Of a stretch of 64,000 nucleotides of DNA, positions 48,121-60,030 are shown piece by piece (the stretch's first letter is position 1; every line of letters begins with the position of its first letter). The notes beneath the pieces were generated by a model, which searched no databases, was not told the origin of the DNA, and saw only the letters and a list, made by a program, of their open reading frames with translations. This DNA is from Whitmania pigra (taxonomy: Eukaryota; Annelida; Clitellata; Hirudinida; Haemopidae), in assembly GCA_021613335.1 (NCBI GenBank), contig JAJTWR010000251.1, positions 36,001-100,000 on the forward strand, written 5' to 3'. The translations under genes and the position numbers were made by a program.

Positions 48121-48285
48121 TGTTCTTGAAATATACGTAACTAAACTAACCGAGAAAGTAAATATCCGTTAGGATAATCAATTAATGCTTATTTCAACAA
48201 ATTGTACGCAAATTTATCGAATATTAAGCAAGAATCACTCGGATTTCTCAGCACGAAAACAATTCAGCTGAGCGATAACGATTAT

Positions 48286-48762
<477 letters not shown>

Positions 48763-48779
48763 TTATATTTATTATGATC

Positions 48780-51064
48780 AGCCTTCTGTTTTATCCACTT
48801 GGCAATCGGATTGTTTTGCTCCATCCATCTCGAATATCAGGTTTGTCATATTTGTTCACCTTGAATTTCATGCCATCGGTCTAGTCCCATTGTATCTTTA
48901 ATAATCGCCACATCGCAAACGATGTATTCTGTCTTATTCCAAGCGCAAAGATCTGGAATTCTCGTTCCTATACCGTTGGGATTCTGGGTTCCAATTTCGT
49001 TGCGTATCCCTTCTCCTTCAATCTGCTCTAAGCATCTCACTATGGCGTCGTGCCTTGCGTGGCGCGGACCGTTGGTTCTGTGGCAGTTCTGAATAATGTG
49101 GCCCAGAGACTCGACCTCTTCACAGCCGGCATCGCAAGTGGTGTTGGCCATTGGATTTTTTCTTGCCGATCGCAGTTTGTTATGAAGGACCGCAGCACGA
49201 ACCCTCACGCATTGCATGAACTTCTGGGTTGGCATCCTGTCAATACCATCAACCAGCCATTCGCTGGGAACAACAGCACTCATAAAGGACCTTAGGCCGT
49301 AACCATCCACTGTTTGATAGAGTTGCTCCGCAGCAATCACTTGTCGGAGATTTGATGACTCCGCAGTCCCCTTGTTCGGCTGAGGTTTCCCGAATCTTCT
49401 CACTTCGCTCATAACAGTTGTGTTGTGATGCAACAATTCCGTAAGGAATTCGTCTTCGTTACGCTTTGCTTGTTGTATAACTTTGGTCATTCTTTGGATC
49501 CTGACATTCGGAATCCAACTTTTCAGCTGGAGAACCCCCAGACCCCCAAACCTGACGGGGGCATGTAAAAACGCATTCACTGTGTCTTTTGGCAATCGCA
49601 GCCATCTTCTTACTGCACCTCTGATTGCAACGTCGGCCGATTTGAGGGCCTTAAGGGAAATTTTGTCAAAGGTGAGCCTGTGAACTAGACTTGACAACAA
49701 GTGCTTCTTCAGAATGAATAATCTCTGACAAGACTTGAGTGGAGCACGCGAAATGGAGTGAAGACCCTTCTGAATTCTTTCGCCCAACGAGGAATATTTC
49801 ATACGTGGTCCTATTTCAACACCGAGATATTTGTAGGTGTCTGTGATGCTGAGAGCCTTGATTTCCCTTTCCTGCAGTTTCAAGTAAGGTGTGGGATTAA
49901 CTATCCACTGCTTGCGTTTGCTGATAATTTCGGTTCTCATCGAGGCACATTTTCCTGGATTCATGATGAGACCGACTTTAGCCATTTCTGTCTCCAGTTG
50001 TCTCAGCATCATTTGCATTCCAATGTCGGTTGCGGACAGCAGAAGGAGATCATCTGCGAAGGCAACATAATTACACTTCTGTGACCCGGATCCTGCGGTG
50101 ACGCCGATAGAACTGTCCATGTTGCTCATGAACATGTCAACGACCGCGTTGAAGAGCATAGGAGACATTGGGTCTCCCTGTCTCACTCCTCTACCAACCG
50201 GAATTGCCTCACTGAGTCCGTTCTCCATTTTCATGTAAACTTTGCTGTTGCTGTACAAACTCGTCAGGTATTTGGTCAGCATTGGGGGGGTGCCGAGGCG
50301 CCGAACGGCTATCAGGATGGAATGATGGCTCACTGAATCGAAAGCCTTTGCCACGTCTACAAAGGTCATGTTCAATTTTTTCCTTTCCTGTCTTTTTTTA
50401 TCGATTAGTGCTTTGACAAACCATACGTTATCACCGAGACCATCACCGTTTCTGAACGCTTTTTGTCGAGCAGATATTGGCCAAAACTGCAGCATTCTTT
50501 TGTTGATTATCCGATGAAATAATCGGCTCATGATGGGACTGACAGTTATGGGCCTAAATTCATTCGGGGCGGATGGCTCTTTGACTTTCGGAATGCAACT
50601 GACGATTCCCTCATTGAATGGAGATGGAGGTAGACCAACAAACATCCATAACGTCATGTGAACAGCGCAATCAATAAATTTAATCCCTTCGAGATGTTTC
50701 TTCTTCATTCCATCCAGTCCTGGAGCGGCATCTTTCAAACCCTTCAAAGCTATTTTGACCTCTCCGCATGTTATTGGAGCCTCCAAATCATAACATGGTC
50801 CCGTTACTGGTGCCACGGGTCTTTCATCTCTGACCGATTCACTAGAAAACACCTGTCGCCAATACTCGACCAACTTATCGTGAGGAAATGGTTTCTGTTC
50901 TTCTCCATAATCCTCATTGAGAAACGACTGTGCACCCTTCGTTGGGTTCTTTTCATCAGGGTTTGAAGTTTCTTCTTTGTTTCTGTCGATCTTGAGTTCT
51001 CAATTCTCTCTTGGTTGGTCTTGTCTTGGTCACGAGAAATGTCCTGTTACCTCCTTGGTTATTG
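48780..51064 (-). mobile_element. Element B: 5'-incomplete R2-clade-like non-LTR retrotransposon
   Basis: The 3' end runs into the TAA array (ataaatataaagatataata on the element's strand). The 5' end is lost: the coding frame is open only to 50999, inside the region before the reverse transcriptase, and a GC-rich patch and GAA array follow. Gene order is the same as in element A, but the proteins belong to different clades. Confidence 0.8.
48846..50999 (-). pseudogene. Element B polyprotein: R2-like reverse transcriptase, endonuclease broken by frameshift
   Basis: The frame enters from 50999 without its own start. Counting from 50873: AAPGLDG (49-55), FRPITVSPIMSRLFH (106-120), TFVDVAKAFDS (D173), VRQGDPMSPMLFN and YVAFADDLLLL (FADD 272-275). 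RAPLKSCQRLFILK and VRRWLRLPKDTVNAFLHAP with RFGGLGV are R2-clade hallmarks of the thumb region. The zinc knuckle (CDAGCEEVESLGHIIQNC) and IPDLCAWNKTEYIVCDVA of the restriction-like endonuclease follow. After DTMGLDR the frame is lost. The alternate frame, about 48879 to 48791, continues DGMKFKVNKYDKPDIRDGW, which aligns with KVSKYDLPGI of the 25.6-kb copy. So one indel removed the catalytic-lysine helix and the copy is inactive. Confidence 0.85.
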
Positions 51065-51171
51065 TTTTCGGGCTATGGCGGGCGGAGCAGGGGGGGCGGG
51101 GCGCGACCTCGGGGGGGCGAACATCCGCGCGGGGCGACGGGGCAGCAGGCCCCCAAGCCACACCAGGGACG
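51065..51171. other. GC-rich patch between element B and the GAA array
   Basis: About 107 bp dominated by G and C with many CpG (gcgggcggagcagggggggc, gcgcgacctcgggggggcga). The surroundings are strongly AT-rich. The minus-strand frame is Pro/Arg/Ala-rich without a recognised domain. It may be part of a 5' UTR, foreign sequence or an assembly join. Confidence 0.6.
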
Positions 51172-51320
51172 CAGAAGAAGAAGAAGAAGAAGAAGAATAA
51201 AGAAGAAGAAAAAAGAAGAAGAGAAGAAGAAGAAGAAGAAGAAGAAGAAGAAGAAGCAGAAGAAGAAAGAAGAAGAAGAAGAAGAAGAAGAAGAAGAAGA
51301 AGAGAAGAAAGAGAAGAAGA

Positions 51321-51352
<32 letters not shown>

Positions 51353-51859
51353 AAGAAGGAAGAAGAGGAGAAGAATAAGAAGAAGAAGAAGAAGAAGACG
51401 AAGAATGAAGAAGAAGAAGAAGAAGAAGTAAGAAGTATAGAAGCGAGAAGAAGAATGAAGAAGAAGAAGGACTGAAGAAGAAGAAGGAAGAGAAGAAGAA
51501 GAAGAAAGAAGAAGAAGAAGACAGAAGAAGAAGAAGAAGAAGATTAGAAGAAGAATAAGAAGCAGAAGTAAGAAGAAGAAGTAAGAAAAGAAGAGGAAGA
51601 GAAGAAGTAAGAAGAAGACGAAGAGAAGAAGAAGACGAAGAAGAAGAAGAGAAGAAGAAGAAGAAAGAAGAAGAAGAAGAAAGAAGAAGAAGAAGAAGAA
51701 GAAGAAGAAGAAGAAGAAGAAGAAGGAAGAAGAAGAAGAAGAAGAAGAAGAAGAAGAAGAAGAAGAAGAAGAAGAAGAAGAAGATAGAAGAAGAAGTAGA
51801 AAGAAGAAGAAGAAGAAGAGAAGAAGAAGAAGTAAGAAGAAGAAGAAGAAGAAGACGAA

Positions 51860-51894
<35 letters not shown>

Positions 51895-52330
51895 AGGAAG
51901 AAGAAGAAGAAGAAGAAGAAGAAGAAGAAGAAGAAGAAGAAGAAGCAGAAGAAGAAGAAGAAGAAGAAGAAGAAGAAGAAGAAGAAGAAGAAGAAGAAGA
52001 AGAAGAAGGAAGAAGACGAAGAAGAAGAAGAGAAGAAGAAGAAGAAGAAAGAAGAAAGAAGAAGAAGAAGAAGAAGAAGAAGAAGAAGAAGAAGAAGAAG
52101 AAAGAAGAAGAAGAAGAAGAAGAAGAAGAAGAAGAAGAAGAAGAAGAAGAAGAAGAAGAAGAAGAGACGAAGAAGAAGAAGGAAGAAGAAGAAGAAGGAA
52201 GAAGAAGAAGAAGAAGAAGAAGAAGAAGAAGAAGAAGAAAGAAGAAGAAGAAGAAGAAGAAGAAGAAGAAGAAGGAAGTAAGAAGAATAAGAAGAAGAAG
52301 AAAGAAGAAGAAGAATAAGAAGAAGAAGAA

Positions 52331-52361
<31 letters not shown>

Positions 52362-52560
52362 AAGGAAGAAGAAGAAGAAGAAGAAGAAGAAGAAGAAGAA
52401 GAAGAATAAGAATAAGAAGAAGAAGAAGAAGAAGAAGATAATAAGAAGAAGAAGAAGAAGACTAAGAAAAGAAGAATAAGAAGAAGAAGAAGAAGAGAAT
52501 AAGAAGAAGAAGAAGAATAAGAATAATAATAAGAAGAATAGAAGAAGAAGCAGGATAGAA
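51172..52560. repeat. GAA/GAAGAA purine array, about 1.4 kb
   Basis: The plus strand is almost pure purine, mainly GAA with AGA, GGA and occasional TAA or GAC interruptions that increase to the right. The long Lys/Glu/Arg frames on the plus strand and Phe/Leu/Ser frames on the minus strand are artefacts. Such polypurine tracts can form triplex (H-)DNA, as known for the frataxin GAA repeat. Confidence 0.97.
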
Positions 52561-52830
52561 TGAATAAGAAGAATAAGAAGATAGAATAATAAGAATAAGA
52601 AGAAGAATAATACGAATAATAGAAGACTAAGATAATAAGAATAATAATAATAATCTACGAATAATAATAATAATAAGAATACTAATAATATAATGGAATA
52701 ATAATATAAAAGAATAATCATAATCATAATAATAATAATAATAATAGAATAAGAAGAATAATAAATAATATAATAATAATAATACTCATAATAATACAAA
52801 TAATAATAATAATAATAATACTTTAATAAC

Positions 52831-52864
<34 letters not shown>

Positions 52865-53018
52865 TAATAATACATAATAATATCATTAATAATAATAATT
52901 AATAATAATAATAATACTATAATCAAATCTAATAATAATAATAATAATAAAATAATAATAATAATATAATAATAATAATAATAATCATAATAATAATAAT
53001 ACTAATATAATAATAATA

Positions 53019-53046
<28 letters not shown>
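52561..53046. repeat. TAA array with TAG/TCA interruptions
   Basis: Gradual change from GAA to TAA units, then near-pure TAA up to 53046. Confidence 0.93.
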
Positions 53047-53075
<29 letters not shown>

Positions 53076-53340
53076 GATAATGATAATGATAATGATAATG
53101 ATAATGATTAATGATAATGATAATGATAATGATAATGATAATGATAATGACAATGACAATGACAATGACAATGACAATGACAATGACAATTGACAATGAC
53201 AATGACAATGACAATGACAATGACAATGACAATGACAATGACAATGACAATGACATGACAATGACAATGACAATGACAATGACAATGACAATGACAATGA
53301 CAATGACAATGACAATGACAATGACAATGACAATGACAAC

Positions 53341-53373
<33 letters not shown>

Positions 53374-54135
53374 GATAATAATAATGATAATGATAATGAT
53401 ATTGATAATGATAATAAAATGATAATGATAATGATAATGATAATGACAATGACAATGACAATGACAATGACAATGACAATGACAATGACAATGACAATGA
53501 CAATGACAATGACAATGACAATGACAATGACAATGACAATGACAATGACAATGACCATGACAATGACAATGACAATGACAATGACAATGACAATGACAAT
53601 GACAATGACAATGACAATGACAATGACAATGACAATGACAATGACAATGACAATGACAATGACAATGACAATGACAATGACAATGACAATGACAATGACA
53701 ATGACAATGACAATGACAATGACAATGACAATGACAATGACAATGACAATGACAATGACAATGACAATGACAATGACAATGACAATGACAATGACAATGA
53801 CAATGACAATGACAATGACAATGACAATGACAATGACAATGACAATGACAATGACAATGACAATGACAATGACAATGACAATGACAATGACAATGACAAT
53901 GACAATGACAATGACAATGACAATGACAATGACAATGACAATGACAATGACAATGACAATGACAATGACAATGACATAATGACAATGACAATGACAATGA
54001 CAATGACAATGACCATGACAATGACAATGACAATGACAATGACAATGACAATGACAATGACAATGACAATGACAATGACAATGACAATGACAATGACAAT
54101 GACAATGATAATGATAATGACAATGATAATTGATA
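53047..54135. repeat. GATAAT/GACAAT hexanucleotide array, about 1.1 kb
   Basis: It begins with about 17 gataat units, passes into gacaat, has a short gataat/gataataat island at 53341-53435, and then a run of gacaat from about 53440 to 53974 with only one base change (gaccat at 53554). It continues with gacaat to 54108 and reverts to gataat. Met-Thr, Asn-Asp, Ile-Val and Leu-Ser frames over 100-400 codons are artefacts. Confidence 0.97.
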
Positions 54136-54380
54136 ATAATGATAATAATAATAAAATAATAATAATGACAATGATAATTATAAGAATAATAATAATGATA
54201 AATAATATAATAATAATGATATAATGATAATAATGATAATAATGATAATAAGCGAATAATGATAGAAGATAAGAATAATAAGAATAATAATAATAATAAT
54301 AATAATAAGAAAGAATAATAATAATAAATAATAATAATAATAATAATAGAATAATAATAATAATCATAATAATAATAATA

Positions 54381-54422
<42 letters not shown>

Positions 54423-54521
54423 CATAATAATAATAATAATAAGAATAATATAATAATAACTAATATAATAATAATAATAATAATAAAATAATAATAATAA
54501 TAATAATAATAATTAATAATA

Positions 54522-54611
<90 letters not shown>

Positions 54612-54630
54612 CAATAATAATAATAATAAT

Positions 54631-54680
<50 letters not shown>

Positions 54681-54686
54681 CATAAT

Positions 54687-54718
<32 letters not shown>

Positions 54719-54752
54719 AAATAATAATCATAATAATAATAATAATAATATA
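54136..54752. repeat. TAA array closing the compound microsatellite
   Basis: TAA units with GAT, AAG and TCA interruptions, to about 54752. Confidence 0.95.
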
Positions 54753-54999
54753 TGATATTAAATTGACTAAAGCACTAAAGCAATGTCCATAAAGCATCTC
54801 AGCATTGTACAATAAAAATGCAATTAAGTAGAATTTGCAAAAGAAAACATTCAGATTACAATTTAAAACAAGAATGTTTTTACATTCAAAAACTCTAAGT
54901 ATCTTATAAATGAAAAAAAAAGTTGACAATAAAAAATATTTTAGATTTAAATGAAAGCACTTTTAGTGACAATCCATAATCAGAAGACTCAGTCACCCA
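54753..54999. other. Short unique AT-rich spacer
   Basis: No gene or repeat is recognised here. Confidence 0.4.
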
Positions 55000-55150
55000 T
55001 CAAGGTGTAAGTGGCCAAATATTGTGGGGACAGCCTTTGTGGGGATTTAAACCTTTGTTTTCTGTTCCATTACTAAATTGCCGTAGCCCGGAGACTCACT
55101 GTTGTTCTGTCTAGTGGCCGGAAATTTCTATCGGCGGCCTTAGGAGTACC
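55000..55150 (-). repeat. SINE-like dispersed repeat, copy 2
   Basis: Shares an ordered block (aaacctt, ttccatta, aaattg) with 24993-25034. On the minus strand ggtttaaatcc (plus 55043-55053) resembles a pol III B box, with tagtaatgg upstream of it. Both copies lie beside TAA arrays. Confidence 0.45.
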
Positions 55151-57011
55151 TGTTTTAAGGTTATAGTATAAGGTGAATATTGAATTAGTGTAGAGTATAC
55201 GTTACCTGAATATGAATATCTGCCTAATTATGATTAAAAAATAAAGCTTAGCAAATGTAATAATGGTATCCGATTACCGATTATACGGCACACTCTGAAT
55301 GCAGAATTCTAAATTGATGCATGACGTGATTAGGTGTTACGTAAATGATATCTGAATAGTTATGGTCTTAACTGACTTTAACATATTACCTGACTAGGCG
55401 ACCCGTCAAAACAGCCCGGCAAAAAAATAATTAAATGTAATTAAAAAAATTTTTTTTGTGAGTTGAATGCCGATAACTGACTCCAAAGTTAATTCGAAAT
55501 TAGTGGTTTGAATGCTTTTATGACCGTTTTGAGTTTAATTTGTATCAGGGAATTTGATCGAGTGTAATATTTATCGTCTAATATATTATTAGGATTCCGG
55601 CTACTTCCTCACTTTATATGGACTTTTTAAATTGGTATTTAATATAAATTATCGATTGACAAGCAACATCTCCCTGGAAATTTAGATTCTACTTGAGTGT
55701 AAGCAATATGATTTTGTGAGTCGTGGCTATATGTCATGCACAGTTCAAAGGCTTTGAGCAGGAAAATATAAAAAATGTTTTATAATAAAATGTGACAGTT
55801 GGATAATTGTTGAACAAATAAAAATTAATATTTAAAAAATACAATAAAATGAAAAGTTTACATATTCAAGACGGAGACCAAATATCAGGTTGTGATTTCA
55901 AAGATTTTTTGTTTTCCTCCATAAAGTAGAAATCCCACATTCTGGAACCGAAACACTATTCGCTGTCTCCATTCTTTCTTTAGTAGTCTCTTGACATTTA
56001 GAACTTTGCCATCTTTAACCCTGCTGAGAACATTTCTCCCTGTCGATCATACCTATGTTCGTGTATTTTTTTTAAATTATATTTTATTATATTTTTTTAT
56101 TTAATTCTATTTTTTGTTTGTTTGTTTCCTGCTCTTTTTAAAGGTATTTTGTTTGTTAGTGCGTAACAGGCCACAACAAGTTGTGATGATGAATAAGAAT
56201 ATGGCTTTGACGAACGTAATTATTAAGGCGGAAATGCTGTATATCTATTTTTTTATATATATTTTTCCCCATAATTAGTCAATTTTTGTTTAGTGAAAAA
56301 TCGCATAAATGTTTATACTTTTCAGAAATTAATCCAGTAAAAAATTAATATCCTTTGATGCATCACGTGGCGCCAGGTCGTTCGGTGCGAAACTGCGCTC
56401 TACAGAAAACCTCGAAATGAATTTATAGAAACTTTCAAATAGTCGTCCATTAATTAATGAACTAATTAATGCAATTAGTTTCAATCTTTGTTTGGTTTTT
56501 GTTCCGATATTCCAGACATTAAAGTCACTCAAAGTAATGGCATCTTTAAATTGTTCTAAAATGCTACTGATGGATAATTAGATGATGAGAACTTTTTTAA
56601 ACCCGAGAATGGAAGGCCTTAAAATAAAGACAAATTAACAATTAAGTAATTTAAATTCAAAATTATATGATTTAACGTGTCCATCCATCGCGTCTTCTTT
56701 TCCACGAAATTTTTCCAACTTACAAGACAGGAATGATTAATAGAAATTGTTCTGAGAAAGATATTAACTTCTAGAGTTATTATTAGCCAGCAGTTTAATA
56801 AAGCTATTAATGTTGCCATAAGATGTCTTGTGAACTTATTTATTTTTACTTGTTTTTGTAATTTCTTTTTCTTTTTGGGCAGACATGGGACCAAAATTTA
56901 ATTTTTCTAATATTTTTTAAAAACATGTTTTTGATAAAATATTATCCTTAACCTTGCATGTAAGTTTAAGATACGTTTTAGAAGAAATTATTTTATTTGG
57001 CGCCCAATAAT
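55151..57011. other. Intergenic DNA, nothing recognised
   Basis: AT-rich. The open frames at 56329-56532 and 56619-56894 (minus) have no recognisable domain and no splice context. Confidence 0.5.
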
Positions 57012-57130
57012 TATGCCGGCCTCTTATAGGATGGCCGAGTAGATAGCATTCCTGCTTGCGGTGATAACGTGCCGAGTTCACGACCGCCTCGCCCGCTGTC
57101 ATGAGATCAGTTGGACACAAAGCAGTAATT
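57012..57130 (+). repeat. tRNA-derived SINE head
   Basis: An A-box-like tggccgagtag at 57032-57042 and B-box-like gagttcacgac at 57074-57084 stand 31 bp apart, as in leucine- or serine-type tRNAs with a long variable arm. No acceptor stem closes well, so this is read as a SINE head and not a tRNA gene. It differs from the SINE at 3555-3725. Confidence 0.5.
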
Positions 57131-57865
57131 GCGGTCAGAACTTTGGAAAATATGTACGACTAGTTCCTTTTTAACTTGTTTGTGACTTTTCACATTTTCT
57201 GTTGCACAAATGCAGTGGCGTGCAGAGGTTCTCCGATGCCCTGGGCCAACACTTTGATTGGATGCCTCTAAATTGTTCTTTCCCTAATTCATTCAATTGG
57301 GAGGCAATTGCTCATTGCCGTATTTAGCCTTTTTTGACGATCGGAAACCGAGTTGTAGATTTTGTAATTTGCGCATAGGAAGTTAGGCTACTATTACTAA
57401 TCACAGTATAGTCTGTATGGAAAACATAACATAAAAACTTTATTCAAATTAAATATATATGTAATACGTCGATGCAAGCGTAAAAGATGCGACTGGGTCA
57501 ATGCCAACCGCCTAGCTTTTCAATCAGCTGGATGCCCGGAGCCGTCGCATCCCTGCAACCCCTTTGCAAGCCACCGTAAATCTCATGTTTTTCTTTGCTG
57601 GTGAGCACTGAGGGAAGATATACCTCTGTTAAATTTATCAGAAAATATTCAATTGAAACTTCTTATTGCATATTTACAGTAACTTGTTGCTGTTAGTTGA
57701 TTCACACGTCTTTTGTTGTTAGCAAGCACGTACATACATATTGCTGTTATCAATATCCAATATCAATTGATGTTTTGTAAAAAATAACAAAATCATCTGC
57801 ATGTACATTCTTATTTATGAACGCACATTATGTACATAAAGAAATTGCAAGCACATGTTAATATA
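57131..57865. other. Intergenic DNA with a possible transposon end
   Basis: At 57213 cagtggcgtgcagaggttct looks like a DNA-transposon end, but no partner was found. Between 57488 and 57561 gatgcgac and gtcgcatc form an inverted pair about 55 bp apart. No gene is seen. Confidence 0.4.
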
Positions 57866-57954
57866 CAGTCGCCATATTGATTTTCGGTTATCTCGATCAT
57901 AGGTTATCCGACGCTTTTTGGCAAACCCCTAGGCGTCATAACCGGGTTCGACTG
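57866..57954. mobile_element. 89-bp pogo/Tigger-type MITE
   Basis: It starts cagtcgcc after TA and ends ggttcgactg. Inner parts cggttatc and ataaccg are inverted to each other. The short length and CAGTC-type ends fit a miniature pogo/Tigger element. The right flank is AA, not TA, so one TA of the duplication is altered. Confidence 0.5.
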
Positions 57955-59424
57955 AAACATTATAACTTTATTTATTCTATTCATATGTTATATATGCATT
58001 GCATTCTTGAATTTTACCTTTCTCTTCGGTCGTTAGTCCATTCTACCCATGATAAATTAATAATGTAATAAATTATGATTTAATAAAATTAATGTATTAT
58101 ATTAAATAGTAATTTTACTTTTAAAATGCTAATTTAAATAATAGAAATCATACAGCTTTTTTTTAATCATTTGAAATCAAAATGGACTCCCCTGCTTATC
58201 TGCCCGCGCAATTAACTCAATGTGATATCCGCCCTTTTGAACTGTGATCTTTTGAACTTTCATCTTTGGAACTTTCAATTTGCAAAAAGTAATTCCGCCC
58301 GTGACGATTAAACATACTTCTCTGGCTTTTAAAAAAGCGGAATCCTTTTCGTCTTTCGTCCCGTCAGGTGATTAGGAGCTAAAAATATTCGTTAAGAGCT
58401 ACAAATATTCGTTAGGAGCTAAGTGAATATTCATGAGATGGGAATGGCTTGGAAGTTATCGAATATTCATCTCCGATGGTCTCTAGCTGGCGAGGAAGTG
58501 CTTTATTTTGTTTATTTTTTTAATATAAATTATTAATTAATTGAAAGTAGAAATATAATAATAATAATAATAAATGACGATGATGACAAATTGTGTAAAA
58601 AACAAAAGTGTTGCAATAAAAATAGTATGAAACGTTTGAGTCGAATTTCGACGGCGATTGCAGTTCGACGATGCGATATTATTGGCTCTGGAATGATTGA
58701 AACATCGGAGCTGAAATAAAATACTCCGTCTTCCTCATCCCCTCAATCGTTATCATCATCATCATCATCATCACCATCATCATCATCGTCGTCGTCATCA
58801 CATCTTCAATGAGCCATTTGCATTATTTAACTGTCTCGTGTCCAAATCCGCGTCTTAGCGGGAATAACTAATTGTCCGATGACTCGCGGGACTGCTTCGA
58901 TTCATATTATTTTAATAGTAATAATAATATTTATTAATATTATTTTAACAGTCATGATAATAATATCCATTAATATTATTTTAATAGTAATAATAATAAT
59001 GTCGATTATGTTTAGACACTTTTCTCTTACTTCACTGATTGAAAATCTCTTCATCCTTAATGCGCGCACTATTTGATTGATCGGAGTGAGGTCCCTTTTC
59101 CATCAAACCTTCTGGTGCACAGCTCCCACTCCCTTAATGTTTCAAAGACACCCATTTTCATAACGATTCAGTACTTAATGAGGTTCACTCTTGTCATGGT
59201 ATCCTGTGACGACATGCTACTGCAGCGAGGAGATTAATGATCTCGTTTCTTTACAGCATCCAGGATTAATTTCCTTGGAAACCTGGAAAACATGTTTGTG
59301 AACAAATCCTACGTTACTTTTTAAAAAAGCATTTAAAAGAAACCTTGAGGATTAAAAATATTTTATTTTAAATGACAATTCATTTATAATTTATAAAATT
59401 TAATTTTAAGAAAATATTAAATTA
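57955..59424. other. Intergenic DNA with short microsatellites
   Basis: No exon seen. It contains a TAA run at 58556-58572, a repeated taggagctaaaaatattcgt motif at 58372-58420, and an ATC/GTC microsatellite at 58750-58800. Confidence 0.5.
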
Positions 59425-59710
59425 TTATTGTTATTATTTTATTATTATTATTATTATTTATTATTATTATTATATTATTATTATTATATTATTATTATTA
59501 TTATTATTATATTATTATTATTATTTTAATTATTATAATTAATAATTATTATAATACTATAATAATAATAATATATAAAAAATAATATATATTATTATAA
59601 TATAATATATAATATATATTAGTATTATTATTAAAAATACTAATATTATAATTAAAATAATAACAATTATTATTATTAAATTATTAATAAATATATTATA
59701 ACATTAATAT

Positions 59711-59757
<47 letters not shown>

Positions 59758-60030
59758 TATTATAATACTATAATAATAATAATATATAAAAAATAATATA
59801 TATAAAAAATAATATATATAAAAAATAATATATATTATTATAATATAATATATAATATATATTAGTATTATTATTAAAAATATTAATATTATAATTAAAA
59901 TAATAACAATTATTATTATTAAATTATTAATAAATATATTATAACATTAATATTATATAATAATAATAATTTTTATTACAATTATTAATAATATATTATT
60001 ATTATTCTTATTATTATTATTATTATTATC
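59425..60030. repeat. AT-only tract with a duplicated segment of about 200 bp
   Basis: The segment starting aataattattataatactat at 59541 recurs at 59752 and both run to acattaatattatataataa (59701-59720 and 59944-59963). The second copy carries an extra 30-35 bp of ataaaaaataatatat units. TAA/TTA arrays border them. Confidence 0.85.

Larger units (their letters stand above)
43582..48283 (-). mobile_element. Element A: nearly complete R4/Dong-like non-LTR retrotransposon, two ORFs
   Basis: A 4.7-kb unit on the minus strand: a 5' UTR of about 160 bp (48121-48283), ORF1 (48120-47135), ORF2 (47135-43650), and a 3' UTR of about 70 bp ending in a TAA tail. Both borders run straight into TAA arrays of the same polarity. 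By family knowledge, elements with a C-terminal restriction-like endonuclease insert at preferred sites by target-primed reverse transcription, and the R4-clade element Dong of silkworm is found in TAA repeats; this copy fits that. The 5' UTR contains an inverted repeat (ctcagc/gctgag at about 48247-48271). Confidence 0.88.

Noticed and set aside
51030..52799. 589-codon open frame on the minus strand, Phe/Leu/Ser-rich
   Set aside because: It is the translation of the GAA/TAA microsatellite. It has no domain and no composition beyond the repeat.
52929..54425. Open frames of 390-500 codons (Ile-Val, Leu-Ser, His-Cys repeats) on the minus strand and Met-Thr frames on the plus strand
   Set aside because: They are produced by the GACAAT/GATAAT and TAA arrays. 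A hexamer without a stop stays open in several frames at once.
57012..57130. Functional tRNA gene
   Set aside because: A and B boxes are present but no paired acceptor and anticodon stems could be drawn, so it is kept as a SINE head only.
57213..57400. Second possible transposon end cagtggcgtgcagagg
   Set aside because: No partner end or coding remnant seen.
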